Below, piece by piece: positions 8,901 through 15,712 of a stretch of 27,489 nucleotides of DNA. The stretch's first letter is position 1; each line of letters opens with the position of its first letter. Source of the DNA: a virus; the IMG/VR virus record IMGVR_UViG_3300020442_002207, positions 1 to 27,489 of that record; one strand, 5' to 3'. The notes beneath the pieces are model-generated. The model saw only the letters and a list, made by a program, of their open reading frames with translations, had not been told where the DNA came from and made no database searches. A program made the position numbers and the translations under genes.

Positions 8901-9456
8901 AATTTTCTAGGTGTTGAGAAGTGCTAATTCTTATCTTGTTATCATCGTAGATGTCGTAAATAAAATATTTTGTTAATTCTGAAATTTCTGCAATGCTTGC
9001 AAGTTTTGATCCTGGTGTAGGGTATTCTTCAAAAATTATACGCATCCCAATGTCTAGCCAGGATGTATCTTTTACAATTAAATAGCTCCTGTCATAGAGT
9101 ATATTAAAAGATCCTGTACTTGTAGTCAAAGACAAAACCTCTCCAGGTAGTTCAGTCTCTCCTATTGAAAATTTAATACAATTTGTTCCTCCTACAATAT
9201 TTTTTACATAATAATATTTGCTAGGTCCTATTTCTGTAGCTATACCTGCAAATCTTACTTTCATTTTTTCTTCTAACCACGGTACATTGCTTAAAGTTGT
9301 GACTAATTGATTAGTTTCAGGTTCAACCCTAGTAATAATACCTGTCAAATCTGGAATTATTTCTATTACTTCGCTTTTTATGTGGTATAATTTTAGAAAA
9401 TGAAAAAGTGTATTATTATAAGTATAATCTAAAATTTCTTGTAGAATTTCTCGCAT
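5911..9456 (-). CDS. Giant clamp-like paralogue with virion-type repeat and cupredoxin insertions
   Basis: A 1181-aa protein whose scattered segments match the 243-aa clamp-like neighbour: 1-33 to clamp 1-33 (MREILQEIL vs MKDILQDIV); 219-301 to 37-118 (EKIRDFNKEFGMVDLYKL vs ERIDDFTGTFGMAYLEKL); 315-347 to 133-165; 444-471 to 166-193 (NNLEFYFGEDN vs ENLVFSFGNDS); and 1135-1179 to 198-242 (ISDEGRLMITV vs ISDDGVMKIAI, ending YNYIL vs YEYIL). Between them sit three insertions (about 34-215, 351-440, 475-1075). These contain tandem units of the kind seen in marine phage structural proteins (xIKFxxPPDSAxAL, TYYVKEI, FTISDSxxGP, PYSNFEF). A cupredoxin-like domain lies at about 955-1052, with candidate copper ligands H997, C1038, H1041 and M1044. 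The frame is uninterrupted. It has its own late-type promoter (9504-9511) and GGAG ribosome site. Function is unknown. Confidence 0.8.
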   Translation of the reverse strand: MREILQEILDYTYNNTLFHFLKLYHIKSEVIEIIPDLTGIITRVEPETNQLVTTLSNVPWLEEKMKVRFAGIATEIGPSKYYYVKNIVGGTNCIKFSIGETELPGEVLSLTTSTGSFNILYDRSYLIVKDTSWLDIGMRIIFEEYPTPGSKLASIAEISELTKYFIYDIYDDNKIRISTSQHLENSVPDSHYNFQHFAQSHITSFEIIQDQTFIEGVTRDAIVYLEARTDEKIRDFNKEFGMVDLYKLFNILENLQEYPTNSSIVVNNQDQQNEFVSTKINFSNADATFLDEYQLIDRSNVLEQHPMLDFKNSLWNFGLNITETQISRFDFMALTYTDYLTFDLYTKGTSFNLVTGVDTDSRLISPTFVVGPGTGILFTNPSDSTAALDQIGLLENTVYYVKTTYSDGKFTISDSQGGDTLLLPFANFDFFVNIVTASDKKVENNLEFYFGEDNPNFGEIVFEENITGTYIPRIIENFKTIVTNYAEYNDTIYRQMPSRNYFIGPFEEEENTVITIADTSILKENNPIRFTGPPDSADAVLQAGLDPLATYYVKEILDCERFTFADSINGPAHIIPYSNFELFLTIDCNIYQLFDFTGAYPVQTNGKELWKYLEPNLPIKFRNPPDSAEALQQAELDPEQTYYVKEITKFYDGEETFLVTGVDSDGILSLDVSEEEGFIDVLYPGVEVYFANLPDSTGALEEAELEDPLNPDPYRKFYILEVYPGGFFTLSNELYGEQLLLPYSNFEFEMKIDFVRVEFTISETIGGPVKPVPYSNFQFEIYHKANELHVDDTTWFRQDMPIKFEAYQNNSPLEDTGILEDQTYYIKDILNNNRIKISDTVNGPIKILDNTDGQFFIKHDTGNGFVFTSYIGTETTTISNPPTLYTRQNLYHSDLNPIPNTKPYDHIFNNVSLPLPQDNSIWGPYYYEDNDYLYGRSALSPIFTPNYVITITNVLEEYVMTGEDRNGTFNLSTMPNLSFNIGDKVQFIIDPSTAAEHPFWIKTKLERKTRYHAPGSYGNGTTVVNWTVTENNTYYYLCPWHTHMSGNISVPPALPPTSPEYIDQNVSKAFDIRRPVNEINLDKKYVYTFEVRQDYIKEIIANPALTGLGNEAKIFVNDRNSYLTTVSYLDKRWTYHMQQIMAIFLLNGDKVMRISDEGRLMITVKSPNGIYNYILQGTTNT
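6301..6594 (-). other. Cupredoxin-like domain within the giant clamp paralogue
   Basis: Residues about 955-1052 of the 1181-aa protein read as a small blue-copper fold: PNLSFNIGDKVQFII, then AEHPFWIKT with H997 at the position of the first plastocyanin copper ligand, and YYYLCPWHTHMSGNISV with C1038, H1041 and M1044 in the order Cys-His-Met. The Cys-x2-His spacing equals plastocyanin; the His-Met spacing is shorter (x2 rather than x4). Copper binding is likely but unproven. Confidence 0.6.
6886..8334 (-). repeat. Degenerate protein repeats inside the giant clamp paralogue
   Basis: At protein level, units of about 55-60 residues recur at residues 375-430, 527-586, 618-648 (truncated), 687-750, 755-781 (tail half only) and 800-857; a weaker copy is at 66-120 (9261-9097). 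Each complete unit runs: hydrophobic strand plus PPDSAxALxxAxLDP, then TYYVKEI, then FTISDSxxGPxxxxPYSNFEF. A separate linker motif (VTGVDTDS, VTGVDSDG, MTGEDRNG) recurs at 354, 659 and 960. Spacing and sequence are too diverged for recent duplication, but the order is consistent. Confidence 0.75.
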
Positions 9457-9503
9457 TACAACTCCGTTTCTTATTATTAGTATTTAACTAAAAAATCATA
9501 GAG

Positions 9504-9511
9504 TATTTATG
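9504..9511 (-). promoter_or_regulatory. T4-type late promoter candidate (CATAAATA)
   Basis: Minus strand CATAAATA overlaps the stop codon of the 184-aa gene and would start RNA near 9498, about 40 bases before the giant gene's ATG, which has GGAG upstream. One mismatch to TATAAATA. It suggests the clamp-paralogue pair can be transcribed late, apart from gp43. Confidence 0.5.
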
Positions 9512-10061
9512 CTGCATCATCAAAAGGTTTAGGAAGATTATTTACAATTATTTCTATTTTGTTATCGTCGTCTTTTAATTTAATAGAGATATTTTGATTG
9601 TCTTCTAAAGTAGCAGTATGTTCGATACCATCTTGTTTAATGCTAATTATTTTTGCATCGGTCATTTTCTTTAATTCTGTTCCGCCAAACAGTAAATTAT
9701 GTATATCCATGTATCCACAATCCATACCTACACCGTACATACTCATATCAAAACCAAAAATTTGATATAGTACATATCTATAGCTTCCGTTTTTTTCAAT
9801 GTCTCCTTTATGAATTCGTTTACAAACTGCATAAAAAGCTTTTTCTCTTTCTTCTTCACTAAGAATATCCCACCATTTGTCATTGTCAGCTTCGTACTGT
9901 TCTGTGGCTTCTTTATAGGCTTTTTGCGCTTCTATAAATTCTGGAGAGTTAATACTATCTAGTAGTCTTTTCTTTTTAAGTTCTACTGCATGTCCATTAA
10001 ATGATTCTTCCCATTTGGAAGATATTTCTTTTAATTTTTCTGGATTTTCTTCATCAGTCAT
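9507..10061 (-). CDS. Hypothetical protein, 184 aa, downstream of gp43
   Basis: Unknown function. The N-terminal ~70 residues are strongly charged and helical (EKLKEISSKWEES, EEEREKAFYAVCKR), likely a coiled coil. The centre holds a glycine/tyrosine stretch (DMSMYGVGMDCGYMDIHNLL) that looks conserved in character. The last 50 residues alternate as beta strands (IISIKQDGIEHTATLED, ISIKLKDDD). It starts 3 bp after the gp43 stop, with GGGAG upstream of its ATG, so it should be co-transcribed with the polymerase. A replication accessory role is a guess from position. Confidence 0.65.
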   Translation of the reverse strand: MTDEENPEKLKEISSKWEESFNGHAVELKKKRLLDSINSPEFIEAQKAYKEATEQYEADNDKWWDILSEEEREKAFYAVCKRIHKGDIEKNGSYRYVLYQIFGFDMSMYGVGMDCGYMDIHNLLFGGTELKKMTDAKIISIKQDGIEHTATLEDNQNISIKLKDDDNKIEIIVNNLPKPFDDAA

Positions 10062-10064
10062 TAT

Positions 10065-12734
10065 TTACTCCCATTCAAACAGATTATTGAAATTATTATT
10101 TTGTTTTGTTTCGTCTAAATTATAATCTAGCACACCTATTAAATTGTCTAATTTTTTATCGATAATTGCTTCTTCCATTCCGTCACTGTCAAAAGGAAGT
10201 TCTTTAAACCAGTCAGGTAGTCTTAGTTCGTCTACAGGATATGCAACACTTGTGTAGCCAATTGGATTAGCTCTTAATTTACATACAATTACTTTCATGC
10301 CATCAACAATGTCCATGCTATATTTGTCATTGTGTATTTTTTTAAGGGTATTCCAATTTAAGCTTGCTCTAACATGTCCTGGCAAATTAGCTTTTCCTTT
10401 AGATTCTTCTAGTCTCTGATAATATCCTATTTTATTTGCACGTTTAGGAGATCCTTTTTCCCATCCTGGTCTTTCTTTAAAATCTGCTCTAAATTCTGTA
10501 ATACGATCAATGATCTTGTCTTCTGCAACTTCTTGCAGGACCATCATTAAAATTTCCATTAAGAAATCTTGCATATATGTCGGAGTATCTGATCTACGCA
10601 AATCTAAACCCATGGCTTTTACTTTACCAGGTTTTCCGTCTACATCTTTCCGTTCGCCTTCTAAGTCATATACTAAAGCTGCATAACGTTTTTTAGTTAT
10701 ATATAAACCAGATTCTGCTACAATTTCACGCCCTGCTGCAATTACAGTTGATCTACTTACTGGACAATGGAAAGCATTAGCCATAAAATCTTTAAAAGTT
10801 TTATTTGCTTCCTCTGCGATTTGATCATATAGTGTTATAACAGACTCTTTAGACCATGGAATAGATCCATTATCTATCTCTTTTTTAAGCACCGGATACG
10901 CACTGAAATAAACTGAATCAGTGTCGCCGTATATGACAGCTTTTCCTACGTGATTGTAATCACCAGTTATTACCTTATTTACTTCTGCACTCATATGTTT
11001 AACAATTTGTCTACCAGTTAATGTAGTTGACTGGCCTATACGCTTGTCGAAAAATCTACATCCTGGATTTAGTATTGCACCATACAATGAATTTAAATTA
11101 ATCTTTTTTACTAACTGTCTCTTATCCCAAAAAGCAATTTCTAATTGATTTCCTGCTTCAATAGCTTTCTTTTTCATTGCTTGTAGTTCTTTACGTTCAG
11201 CATACCAACGTTTTAATATTCCTGGTATCACACCCTCAAATTCTGTAGTAAATATAGTGCCATTTGCACTTAACATCCAAGGCATTCCGCTGTCGAATAT
11301 TAATTTATATATTTCAGCACCGCTCATTATTTTAGATTCTTCATTTTCAAAATCAACTGTTATTACAACGTCTTTCTTTTGAGCAATGACAGCTTCATAC
11401 TCTTCAGTGCCAAATTTACCTTCCCATGCACTTGCAAATGACTTTTTTTGTAATGTTATGGCTTCTTGGATTGTTGCATCTGTTTTTTCTGGTCTTAATT
11501 GTCCTATAATTGTTTCTGGAGCCATATTTAACGCTCGAATTACACTTGGATATAGACTGTTTAAATCCATACTTCCTATCCATTTGTGTACACCTTTTTT
11601 TGGAAATGCAACATACGCACCAGCAGCAGCAGTATTTTCATCATCTCTTTTTGGACGATTAGGTACTCTCATACCTCTTTCATGTGCTTCATTTATTATA
11701 GCTTGTTCTGTTACTGCAACTGCACCCATTGTTGTTTGGAGTAATACAGTGTTTGCATGGGCAAGTTCGTTACTTAGATCAATAAATTTAAGCTTTTTGT
11801 CTAATTTGTCTAGTAGTGCTACGTCTTGTCTGTTATATTCTATAAATGTTTTAAAATCGTTATTGTATAATTGGTCAAGGGTGCCTTCATATACAGTTTT
11901 ACGCTCACCTACCTCCATTTCCCCTATCGCATCAAGTCTATAACTATGGCGTTCTTCGTATGTGTATTTTCTGTATAGTTCTAAACTGTCCAAATGAACA
12001 CGGCCAACTAGGTCGAATGTTTCAGCTTTTTTACCAAACTTTTCATATTCTCGTTTCTTTGGTAATTGTTTCCACAAGCAAAAACGTCTTGTATCATCTT
12101 TGCTTAAGATTCTACTTACACGATTAACTGTATACGGAATATCGTAACCTTCGGAGTTCCAACCGCTTAATACGTCGGCATCTTCTATAAGATCAAGGAA
12201 TGTTTCAAGCATCTTTCCTTCGTCGGTAAACAATAGGACTTCTTCGCCCCATTCTGCGACTTCATGTTTTGCTTGTTCTAGTGAGAGTGTTTTAGGCGGA
12301 AGTGCTAGTGTAATTAATGCATCCAACCATTGCAAATTTACAGTTATTGCAGTAATTGGCATAAATGGATCTGCTGGATCAGCAAATCCTCTATCAGGAT
12401 CAAAGTCTGTTTCTATATCAAAAAATGCAATATTTAATTTTGGTGCATCTTGATTTAGATAATTTTCACTTAAACATTGGAAGATAGGATTTATATCGCT
12501 TTCGAAGAGAGTTTTGTCTCTATTTATTGCTATTTCTTTACGGAAATCTTTAGTATTACGGCAAGTTATTTTGCTTAACGGATCACCGTATATACTTAAA
12601 TATTTGCCTTTAGGATCTTTGTAATAAAAAGTATATTTTACCGGATATTCGGTAAATTTTTTCTTACCTTCTTTCCTTTCTACAATACGAATTAAATCTT
12701 CATTTCTATCAAAAATAGCATCAACATAACTCAT
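10065..12734 (-). CDS. gp43: DNA polymerase, T4 gp43 type (family B)
   Basis: Replicative family B polymerase of 889 aa, near the length of T4 gp43 (898). The 3'-5' exonuclease is intact: AFFDIETDFD (103-112, D106 and E108), GWNSEGYDIPY (191-201, D198) and EYNRQDVALL (299-308, D304). Polymerase motif A is MDLNSLYPSVIRAL (389-402, catalytic D390), motif B KKINLNSLYGAILNPG (543-558), and motif C YGDTDSVYF (602-610, two aspartates). The protein ends FNNLFEWE, which could be the clamp-binding tail found in gp43 relatives. All catalytic residues are present. The leader contains an ATAAATA late-type box (12807-12814), and read-through from the dsbA promoter could give earlier expression. The clamp-like gene lies downstream on the same strand. 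Confidence 0.97.
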   Translation of the reverse strand: MSYVDAIFDRNEDLIRIVERKEGKKKFTEYPVKYTFYYKDPKGKYLSIYGDPLSKITCRNTKDFRKEIAINRDKTLFESDINPIFQCLSENYLNQDAPKLNIAFFDIETDFDPDRGFADPADPFMPITAITVNLQWLDALITLALPPKTLSLEQAKHEVAEWGEEVLLFTDEGKMLETFLDLIEDADVLSGWNSEGYDIPYTVNRVSRILSKDDTRRFCLWKQLPKKREYEKFGKKAETFDLVGRVHLDSLELYRKYTYEERHSYRLDAIGEMEVGERKTVYEGTLDQLYNNDFKTFIEYNRQDVALLDKLDKKLKFIDLSNELAHANTVLLQTTMGAVAVTEQAIINEAHERGMRVPNRPKRDDENTAAAGAYVAFPKKGVHKWIGSMDLNSLYPSVIRALNMAPETIIGQLRPEKTDATIQEAITLQKKSFASAWEGKFGTEEYEAVIAQKKDVVITVDFENEESKIMSGAEIYKLIFDSGMPWMLSANGTIFTTEFEGVIPGILKRWYAERKELQAMKKKAIEAGNQLEIAFWDKRQLVKKINLNSLYGAILNPGCRFFDKRIGQSTTLTGRQIVKHMSAEVNKVITGDYNHVGKAVIYGDTDSVYFSAYPVLKKEIDNGSIPWSKESVITLYDQIAEEANKTFKDFMANAFHCPVSRSTVIAAGREIVAESGLYITKKRYAALVYDLEGERKDVDGKPGKVKAMGLDLRRSDTPTYMQDFLMEILMMVLQEVAEDKIIDRITEFRADFKERPGWEKGSPKRANKIGYYQRLEESKGKANLPGHVRASLNWNTLKKIHNDKYSMDIVDGMKVIVCKLRANPIGYTSVAYPVDELRLPDWFKELPFDSDGMEEAIIDKKLDNLIGVLDYNLDETKQNNNFNNLFEWE

Positions 12735-12805
12735 TTTTTTACCTTTCTGTTACTTTTTGGCTAACTAACCATCTTCTTGCTCGTAAGTGAGCGATTCATA
12801 AAAGT

Positions 12806-13402
12806 TTATTTATTTAATATTAACTGATTTGCTCCGTCATTAGAGCCTATCGTTCCGTTAATAAATGAATTAAAGGATAAACTTATTCTTGTATATTTTT
12901 CATAGTTAATAGGAGGAACATAATGTTCTAGATAAGAAGGAAACATTATTAAAAAATTATTACATACAGTCTGGATATATTCCCCACCGTGTTCATTACA
13001 TCCTATCATTAATTGACTTTTGATAGGATGAACAAATCTAATGCAGTCACTTTCTTCTGATACATTTATATAAAAAACACCACTTATAATACTATTGCTG
13101 TGACTGTGGACATGATGAAAATCATTTTTACCGTTAAAAGTTATCCAGCTGTTAGTTATATAAGGGTTAATATTATTATCTATATTGTACAGATGTTTAT
13201 AGTAAATTTTAAGATGTTCCTCAATAAAAAGTTTGATATCTACAAATTCTTCTAAAAATAATACATTTTTGTTTGTAGATAGATAATTGCCAATGTTTCT
13301 TGTAACGTTATCAGAAATGTTTTCAATTGGTTCTTGTAAATTTAAATTTTTTCTATATATAGTTTTGTATATTTCTATAGGAAATATTTGTTCTACGGAC
13401 AT
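12806..13402 (-). CDS. 2OG-Fe(II) dioxygenase family protein
   Basis: A 198-aa non-haem iron, 2-oxoglutarate-dependent oxygenase of the type frequent in marine T4-like phages. The core is visible: a strand WITFNGKNDFHHVHSHSNSI with candidate iron ligands H99 and H101, SGVFYIN next, the distal ligand in FPSYLEHYVPP (H160), and YTRISLSFN with R172 to hold 2OG. A longer reading frame reaches 13477, but ATG 13402 makes a TAATG overlap with the upstream gene, and the extra 25 residues are cysteine-rich shadow of that gene. Substrate is unknown; nucleobases, proteins and small molecules are all used by relatives. It is the last gene of the dsbA operon. Confidence 0.85.
   Translation of the reverse strand: MSVEQIFPIEIYKTIYRKNLNLQEPIENISDNVTRNIGNYLSTNKNVLFLEEFVDIKLFIEEHLKIYYKHLYNIDNNINPYITNSWITFNGKNDFHHVHSHSNSIISGVFYINVSEESDCIRFVHPIKSQLMIGCNEHGGEYIQTVCNNFLIMFPSYLEHYVPPINYEKYTRISLSFNSFINGTIGSNDGANQLILNK
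12807..12814 (-). promoter_or_regulatory. T4-type late promoter candidate upstream of gp43
   Basis: Minus strand AATAAATA overlaps the 2OG oxygenase stop codon and would start RNA near 12801. The leader then carries a short GCUC/GAGC hairpin (12779-12792) and a T-rich stretch before the gp43 ATG. The polymerase is normally an early gene, so this may be secondary or accidental. Confidence 0.35.
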
Positions 13403-13686
13403 TAGTACCAACCCATTGCACGACCAAAACCGAAAACATGCAAGCATGCAAAGTATATAGTCATTACAAGAGGCCATCCGACACCTCGTCTAACAAATGC
13501 AATTATACTAAATACTGCTCCTGTAAAACTAACAGGATATATTAGATGCATAGGCGGATGCTGTGCTGTAACAGATATCCATGTCATACTTGTAAACACA
13601 CAAATACTTGCAATTGTTTCAAAATAAAATGCAACACGATCGCTAGTATAACTCCTAATCCAAAAATCTTTAATTTTTTGCCACAT
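13402..13686 (-). CDS. Small inner-membrane protein, 94 aa
   Basis: Three hydrophobic segments are visible, around residues 20-38, 46-64 and 71-90, with a basic RRG turn between the second and third and a positively charged start (MWQKIKDFWIRS). No enzymatic motif. It is joined to both neighbours by TAATG stop-start overlaps, so it is made with DsbA and the 2OG oxygenase. Early position suggests a host-takeover or envelope role, but this is inference. Confidence 0.7.
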   Translation of the reverse strand: MWQKIKDFWIRSYTSDRVAFYFETIASICVFTSMTWISVTAQHPPMHLIYPVSFTGAVFSIIAFVRRGVGWPLVMTIYFACLHVFGFGRAMGWY

Positions 13687-13946
13687 TAATGATCCTTGCC
13701 GACTGTGGCTATTAAAGTTTCTAAATCTTCAAACTCATCTGCAACACGATGCCAATCTGCCTTATGTGCAATTTTTATTGCTTTATTAATTAAACTAGGT
13801 TTAACATTTAATTCTTCTGCCACCGCTTTTACAGTGTCTTTTAATCCTTCATTTAAGTCTTGGATTTCTTGTAATACTGTGCATCCCTCATTAACTAATC
13901 TTTCTAGTTTGGCTTTTTCGTCAATACCATAGACTCTGTCGCTCAT
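13686..13946 (-). CDS. dsbA: DsbA-like dsDNA-binding protein (late-promoter binding)
   Basis: An 86-aa helical protein matching the size and pattern of T4 DsbA, which binds double-stranded DNA near late promoters. The order is an N-terminal helix EKAKLERLVNEG, NEGLKDTVKAVAEELNVK (33-50), a helix-turn LINKAIKIAHKADWHRVAD, and an acidic C-terminal helix EFEDLETLIATV. T4 DsbA shows a comparable run (NELIKDIRIRAKDELGVDGK, then ALYHKDERD, then an acidic end). A strong AAGGAG site precedes the ATG, and a perfect sigma70 promoter lies just upstream. Several late-type promoters in this window would be its targets if the assignment holds. Confidence 0.7.
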   Translation of the reverse strand: MSDRVYGIDEKAKLERLVNEGCTVLQEIQDLNEGLKDTVKAVAEELNVKPSLINKAIKIAHKADWHRVADEFEDLETLIATVGKDH

Positions 13947-13965
13947 AATTCTCCTTTAAAATTAT

Positions 13966-13994
13966 ATTATAGTTTGTAAATAGTAAATTGTCAA
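13966..13994 (-). promoter_or_regulatory. Consensus sigma70 promoter for dsbA operon
   Basis: The minus strand has TTGACA (13994-13989), a spacer of exactly 17 bp, and TATAAT (13971-13966): both hexamers perfect and the spacing optimal. It starts directly after the stop codon of the upstream gene and sits about 20 bases before the dsbA ATG, which has its own AAGGAG site. A host-polymerase (early) promoter is the simplest reading. Confidence 0.88.
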
Positions 13995-13996
13995 TC

Positions 13997-14632
13997 TTAT
14001 TCTGATTTCCAAAAATATTCATCTGTATCACCAAGTCTGTATGTGTAACCATTTTCAACTTGATAATATTCCGTGCTTACTTTGAAATCAGGATTTTTTG
14101 GATTATTTGGAGTTAGACTATTGTCGTATACACGCATCCTATTGTTCGGGTAGGCTGCATATTGACCATTTTCTAATTCTATTATGTTAAAACTTTTGTG
14201 TTCTTCCGGTACTTCACTTGTGCAATAGTCTATTTCATCGGCACTTTCGTGATAATTATCTAGTGTTAATACATATGTGCCTTTTATTACCTTATGACTA
14301 CGTGTAAATATTTCAAAATCCATACTGCCTATAAATTGTTTGTATATAGCAGTTACGCCATAATCCATTGCATTCCAAAATTGTAAGTCTTGTAATGGTA
14401 AATCTGGATCTGGTTTTTTAGGTTCATTTACAAATGCACTTATTGGTAGTTTATCGAAAAGTGCAGCATATTCGGGGAGATAAGTTTCGAAGTAAAAAGC
14501 CCTACCAGGTATACTTTTTACAGTAACCCAGTGACCTTCTACAAATTCGCCATGTCCGCCTTTAAAATCCATTAGATATTCTTTGCGGACATAGACTTTA
14601 GTGTTAGGTAAATTTGCTAATAAAGCACTCAC
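13997..14632 (-). CDS. Hypothetical protein, 211 aa (GTG start)
   Basis: Function not recognised, though its style resembles proteins conserved in marine T4-like phages. It is beta-rich, with motifs such as KVYVRKEYLMDFKGGHGEFV (12-31), GRAFYFETYLPEYAALFDKL and a C-terminal KVSTEYYQVENGYTYRLGDT. The HKSFNIIELENGQYAAYPNN segment also looks ordered. No membrane segment or catalytic motif is seen. The start codon is GTG at 14632, overlapping the TAG of the gene before it. It is the last gene of the small-protein run and precedes the sigma70 promoter; a virion role is possible. Confidence 0.7.
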   Translation of the reverse strand: MSALLANLPNTKVYVRKEYLMDFKGGHGEFVEGHWVTVKSIPGRAFYFETYLPEYAALFDKLPISAFVNEPKKPDPDLPLQDLQFWNAMDYGVTAIYKQFIGSMDFEIFTRSHKVIKGTYVLTLDNYHESADEIDYCTSEVPEEHKSFNIIELENGQYAAYPNNRMRVYDNSLTPNNPKNPDFKVSTEYYQVENGYTYRLGDTDEYFWKSE

Positions 14633-15204
14633 TATACACCTTTTCTTACACGATCTGAGGTATAATCTGTTGTGCGAGATTTTACTTTATGAACACCTGG
14701 AGCAGTCTGCTTTACATCTGCACTTGAGCTTGCTTGACTGGTTTTCCTGCCCATTGCATCGTACCTTGTGTCATCAGTACCGCTTACAGTATGATCTCCT
14801 ACATTACCATCATGTGTTCCTGCAGGACCATCTCCATCTATGTGTCCTCCAGTGTTTGCTGTAGTATTTCTTACCCTACCAAACTTATCTACTGTTGTAG
14901 TAACCTTAACCACAGTCTGTTTACCACCTTCGCCTTTTACATAACTGTCAACGGTGTATGTGCCCATTCCTGTCTTAGGATCAATGCCAGTCCATTCGTA
15001 ATCGTTCGGTCCTTTTGTAGTCTTAAAAGGTTTAGCCCACTTACCAGGACCGCCCATAGAAATATTTTGTGCTACTTTTTTACCAGCGGCTGCGCCTTTT
15101 TTCTTAGCCATCCGCATAATTGGATCATCATATTCATTAATGATTCCAGCTTCTATCAAGTCTAATGTTTCTTGTAGTTGTCTAATATCATCTGCTACGC
15201 TCAT
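14632..15204 (-). CDS. Glycine/threonine-rich protein with possible gp21-type cleavage site
   Basis: Unknown function, 190 aa. The N-terminus DIRQLQETLDLIEAGIINE is helical and ends in LIE/AG (residues 17-21), matching the [IL]-x-E/[AGS] site cut by T4 prohead protease gp21. A basic AKKKGAAAGKKVAQN follows. The rest is low-complexity beta: DPKTGMGTYTVDSYVKGEGG, TTVDKFGRVRNTTANTGG and histidine/aspartate-rich turns. No cysteines or membrane segments. Composition suits a head-internal or virion protein, but no family match is recognised. It shares the operon with other short genes that have similar leaders. Confidence 0.6.
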   Translation of the reverse strand: MSVADDIRQLQETLDLIEAGIINEYDDPIMRMAKKKGAAAGKKVAQNISMGGPGKWAKPFKTTKGPNDYEWTGIDPKTGMGTYTVDSYVKGEGGKQTVVKVTTTVDKFGRVRNTTANTGGHIDGDGPAGTHDGNVGDHTVSGTDDTRYDAMGRKTSQASSSADVKQTAPGVHKVKSRTTDYTSDRVRKGV

Positions 15205-15213
15205 ATTTTTTCC

Positions 15214-15681
15214 TTATTTTTTAACACAAGAGCCTTTCTCGCCTCTTTTTTTACCAGGAACTTTTTTGTATCCATCCCAGCATTTATCATAAATTTTACT
15301 ATTACCGTGGGCTTCATCAACTTCATTGTCAGTTTTAGTTTTTGACTTTTCTTGTATATTTTTTGTCAAATTACGCGACAGTGAACTTTTGTAAGCACTT
15401 TCAAAAGGTAGTTCTTCGCTAGGCTCATTTTTCTTTTCAAAATTTATCTTGTAATCTAGATTATGATAAACATTGCCTAAGCCTTCTGCAGCTTTTGTAA
15501 TCTTTGCCTGTACCCAGCCTTCTAAACCGTCTTGTTCGCTAACACCTTTAAGCATGTCGTGTAGCTTTATTGCATATTTTGCAATTTTATACAGATCTGA
15601 TCTAGCCATTTGTACTTCATGGTCTAGCTCTGCTGCATGGGCAAGGTCGCCTAAACCTTCTTTAAATTCTTCTTTTCTCAT
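15214..15681 (-). CDS. Small charged protein with C-terminal Cys pair, 155 aa
   Basis: Unknown. It opens with charged helices (MRKEEFKEGLGDLAHAAELD, then DLYKIAKYAIKLHDMLKG) and has a Lys/Glu-rich centre. It finishes with SKIYDKCWDGYKKVPGKKRG then KGSCVKK, a basic ending with two cysteines (CWDGYKK, GSC) of a kind that recurs in small marine phage proteins. ATG at 15681 has GGAG upstream, and a GATAAATA box would start RNA only 18 bases earlier. Possibly a head or virion-associated protein; this is inference. Confidence 0.65.
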   Translation of the reverse strand: MRKEEFKEGLGDLAHAAELDHEVQMARSDLYKIAKYAIKLHDMLKGVSEQDGLEGWVQAKITKAAEGLGNVYHNLDYKINFEKKNEPSEELPFESAYKSSLSRNLTKNIQEKSKTKTDNEVDEAHGNSKIYDKCWDGYKKVPGKKRGEKGSCVKK

Positions 15682-15704
15682 GAGTTCTCCAAATATATTT
15701 TCTA

Positions 15705-15712
15705 TATTTATC
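15705..15712 (-). promoter_or_regulatory. T4-type late promoter candidate (GATAAATA)
   Basis: Minus strand GATAAATATAG would start RNA near 15699, with GGAG then ATG at 15681. It overlaps the stop region of the 149-aa gene. Position directly before a gene with a good ribosome site supports it. Confidence 0.5.

Noticed and set aside
11386-11943. 185-codon open frame on the plus strand inside gp43
   Set aside because: It is antisense to intact polymerase motifs, its translation is serine/leucine-rich shadow sequence, and no ribosome site precedes it.
12735-12805. Possible strong hairpin leader ahead of gp43
   Set aside because: The stem on the minus-strand RNA is only four base pairs (a C-A mismatch stops extension), so I did not count it with the three clear promoter-hairpin cases.
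13403-13477. N-terminal extension of the 2OG oxygenase
   Set aside because: The added residues are cysteine-rich shadow of the overlapping membrane gene, and ATG 13402 gives the usual TAATG junction.
14734-15165. 143-codon cysteine-rich open frame on the plus strand
   Set aside because: Cysteine/serine richness is the mirror of the glycine/threonine-rich minus-strand gene; no ribosome site or promoter.
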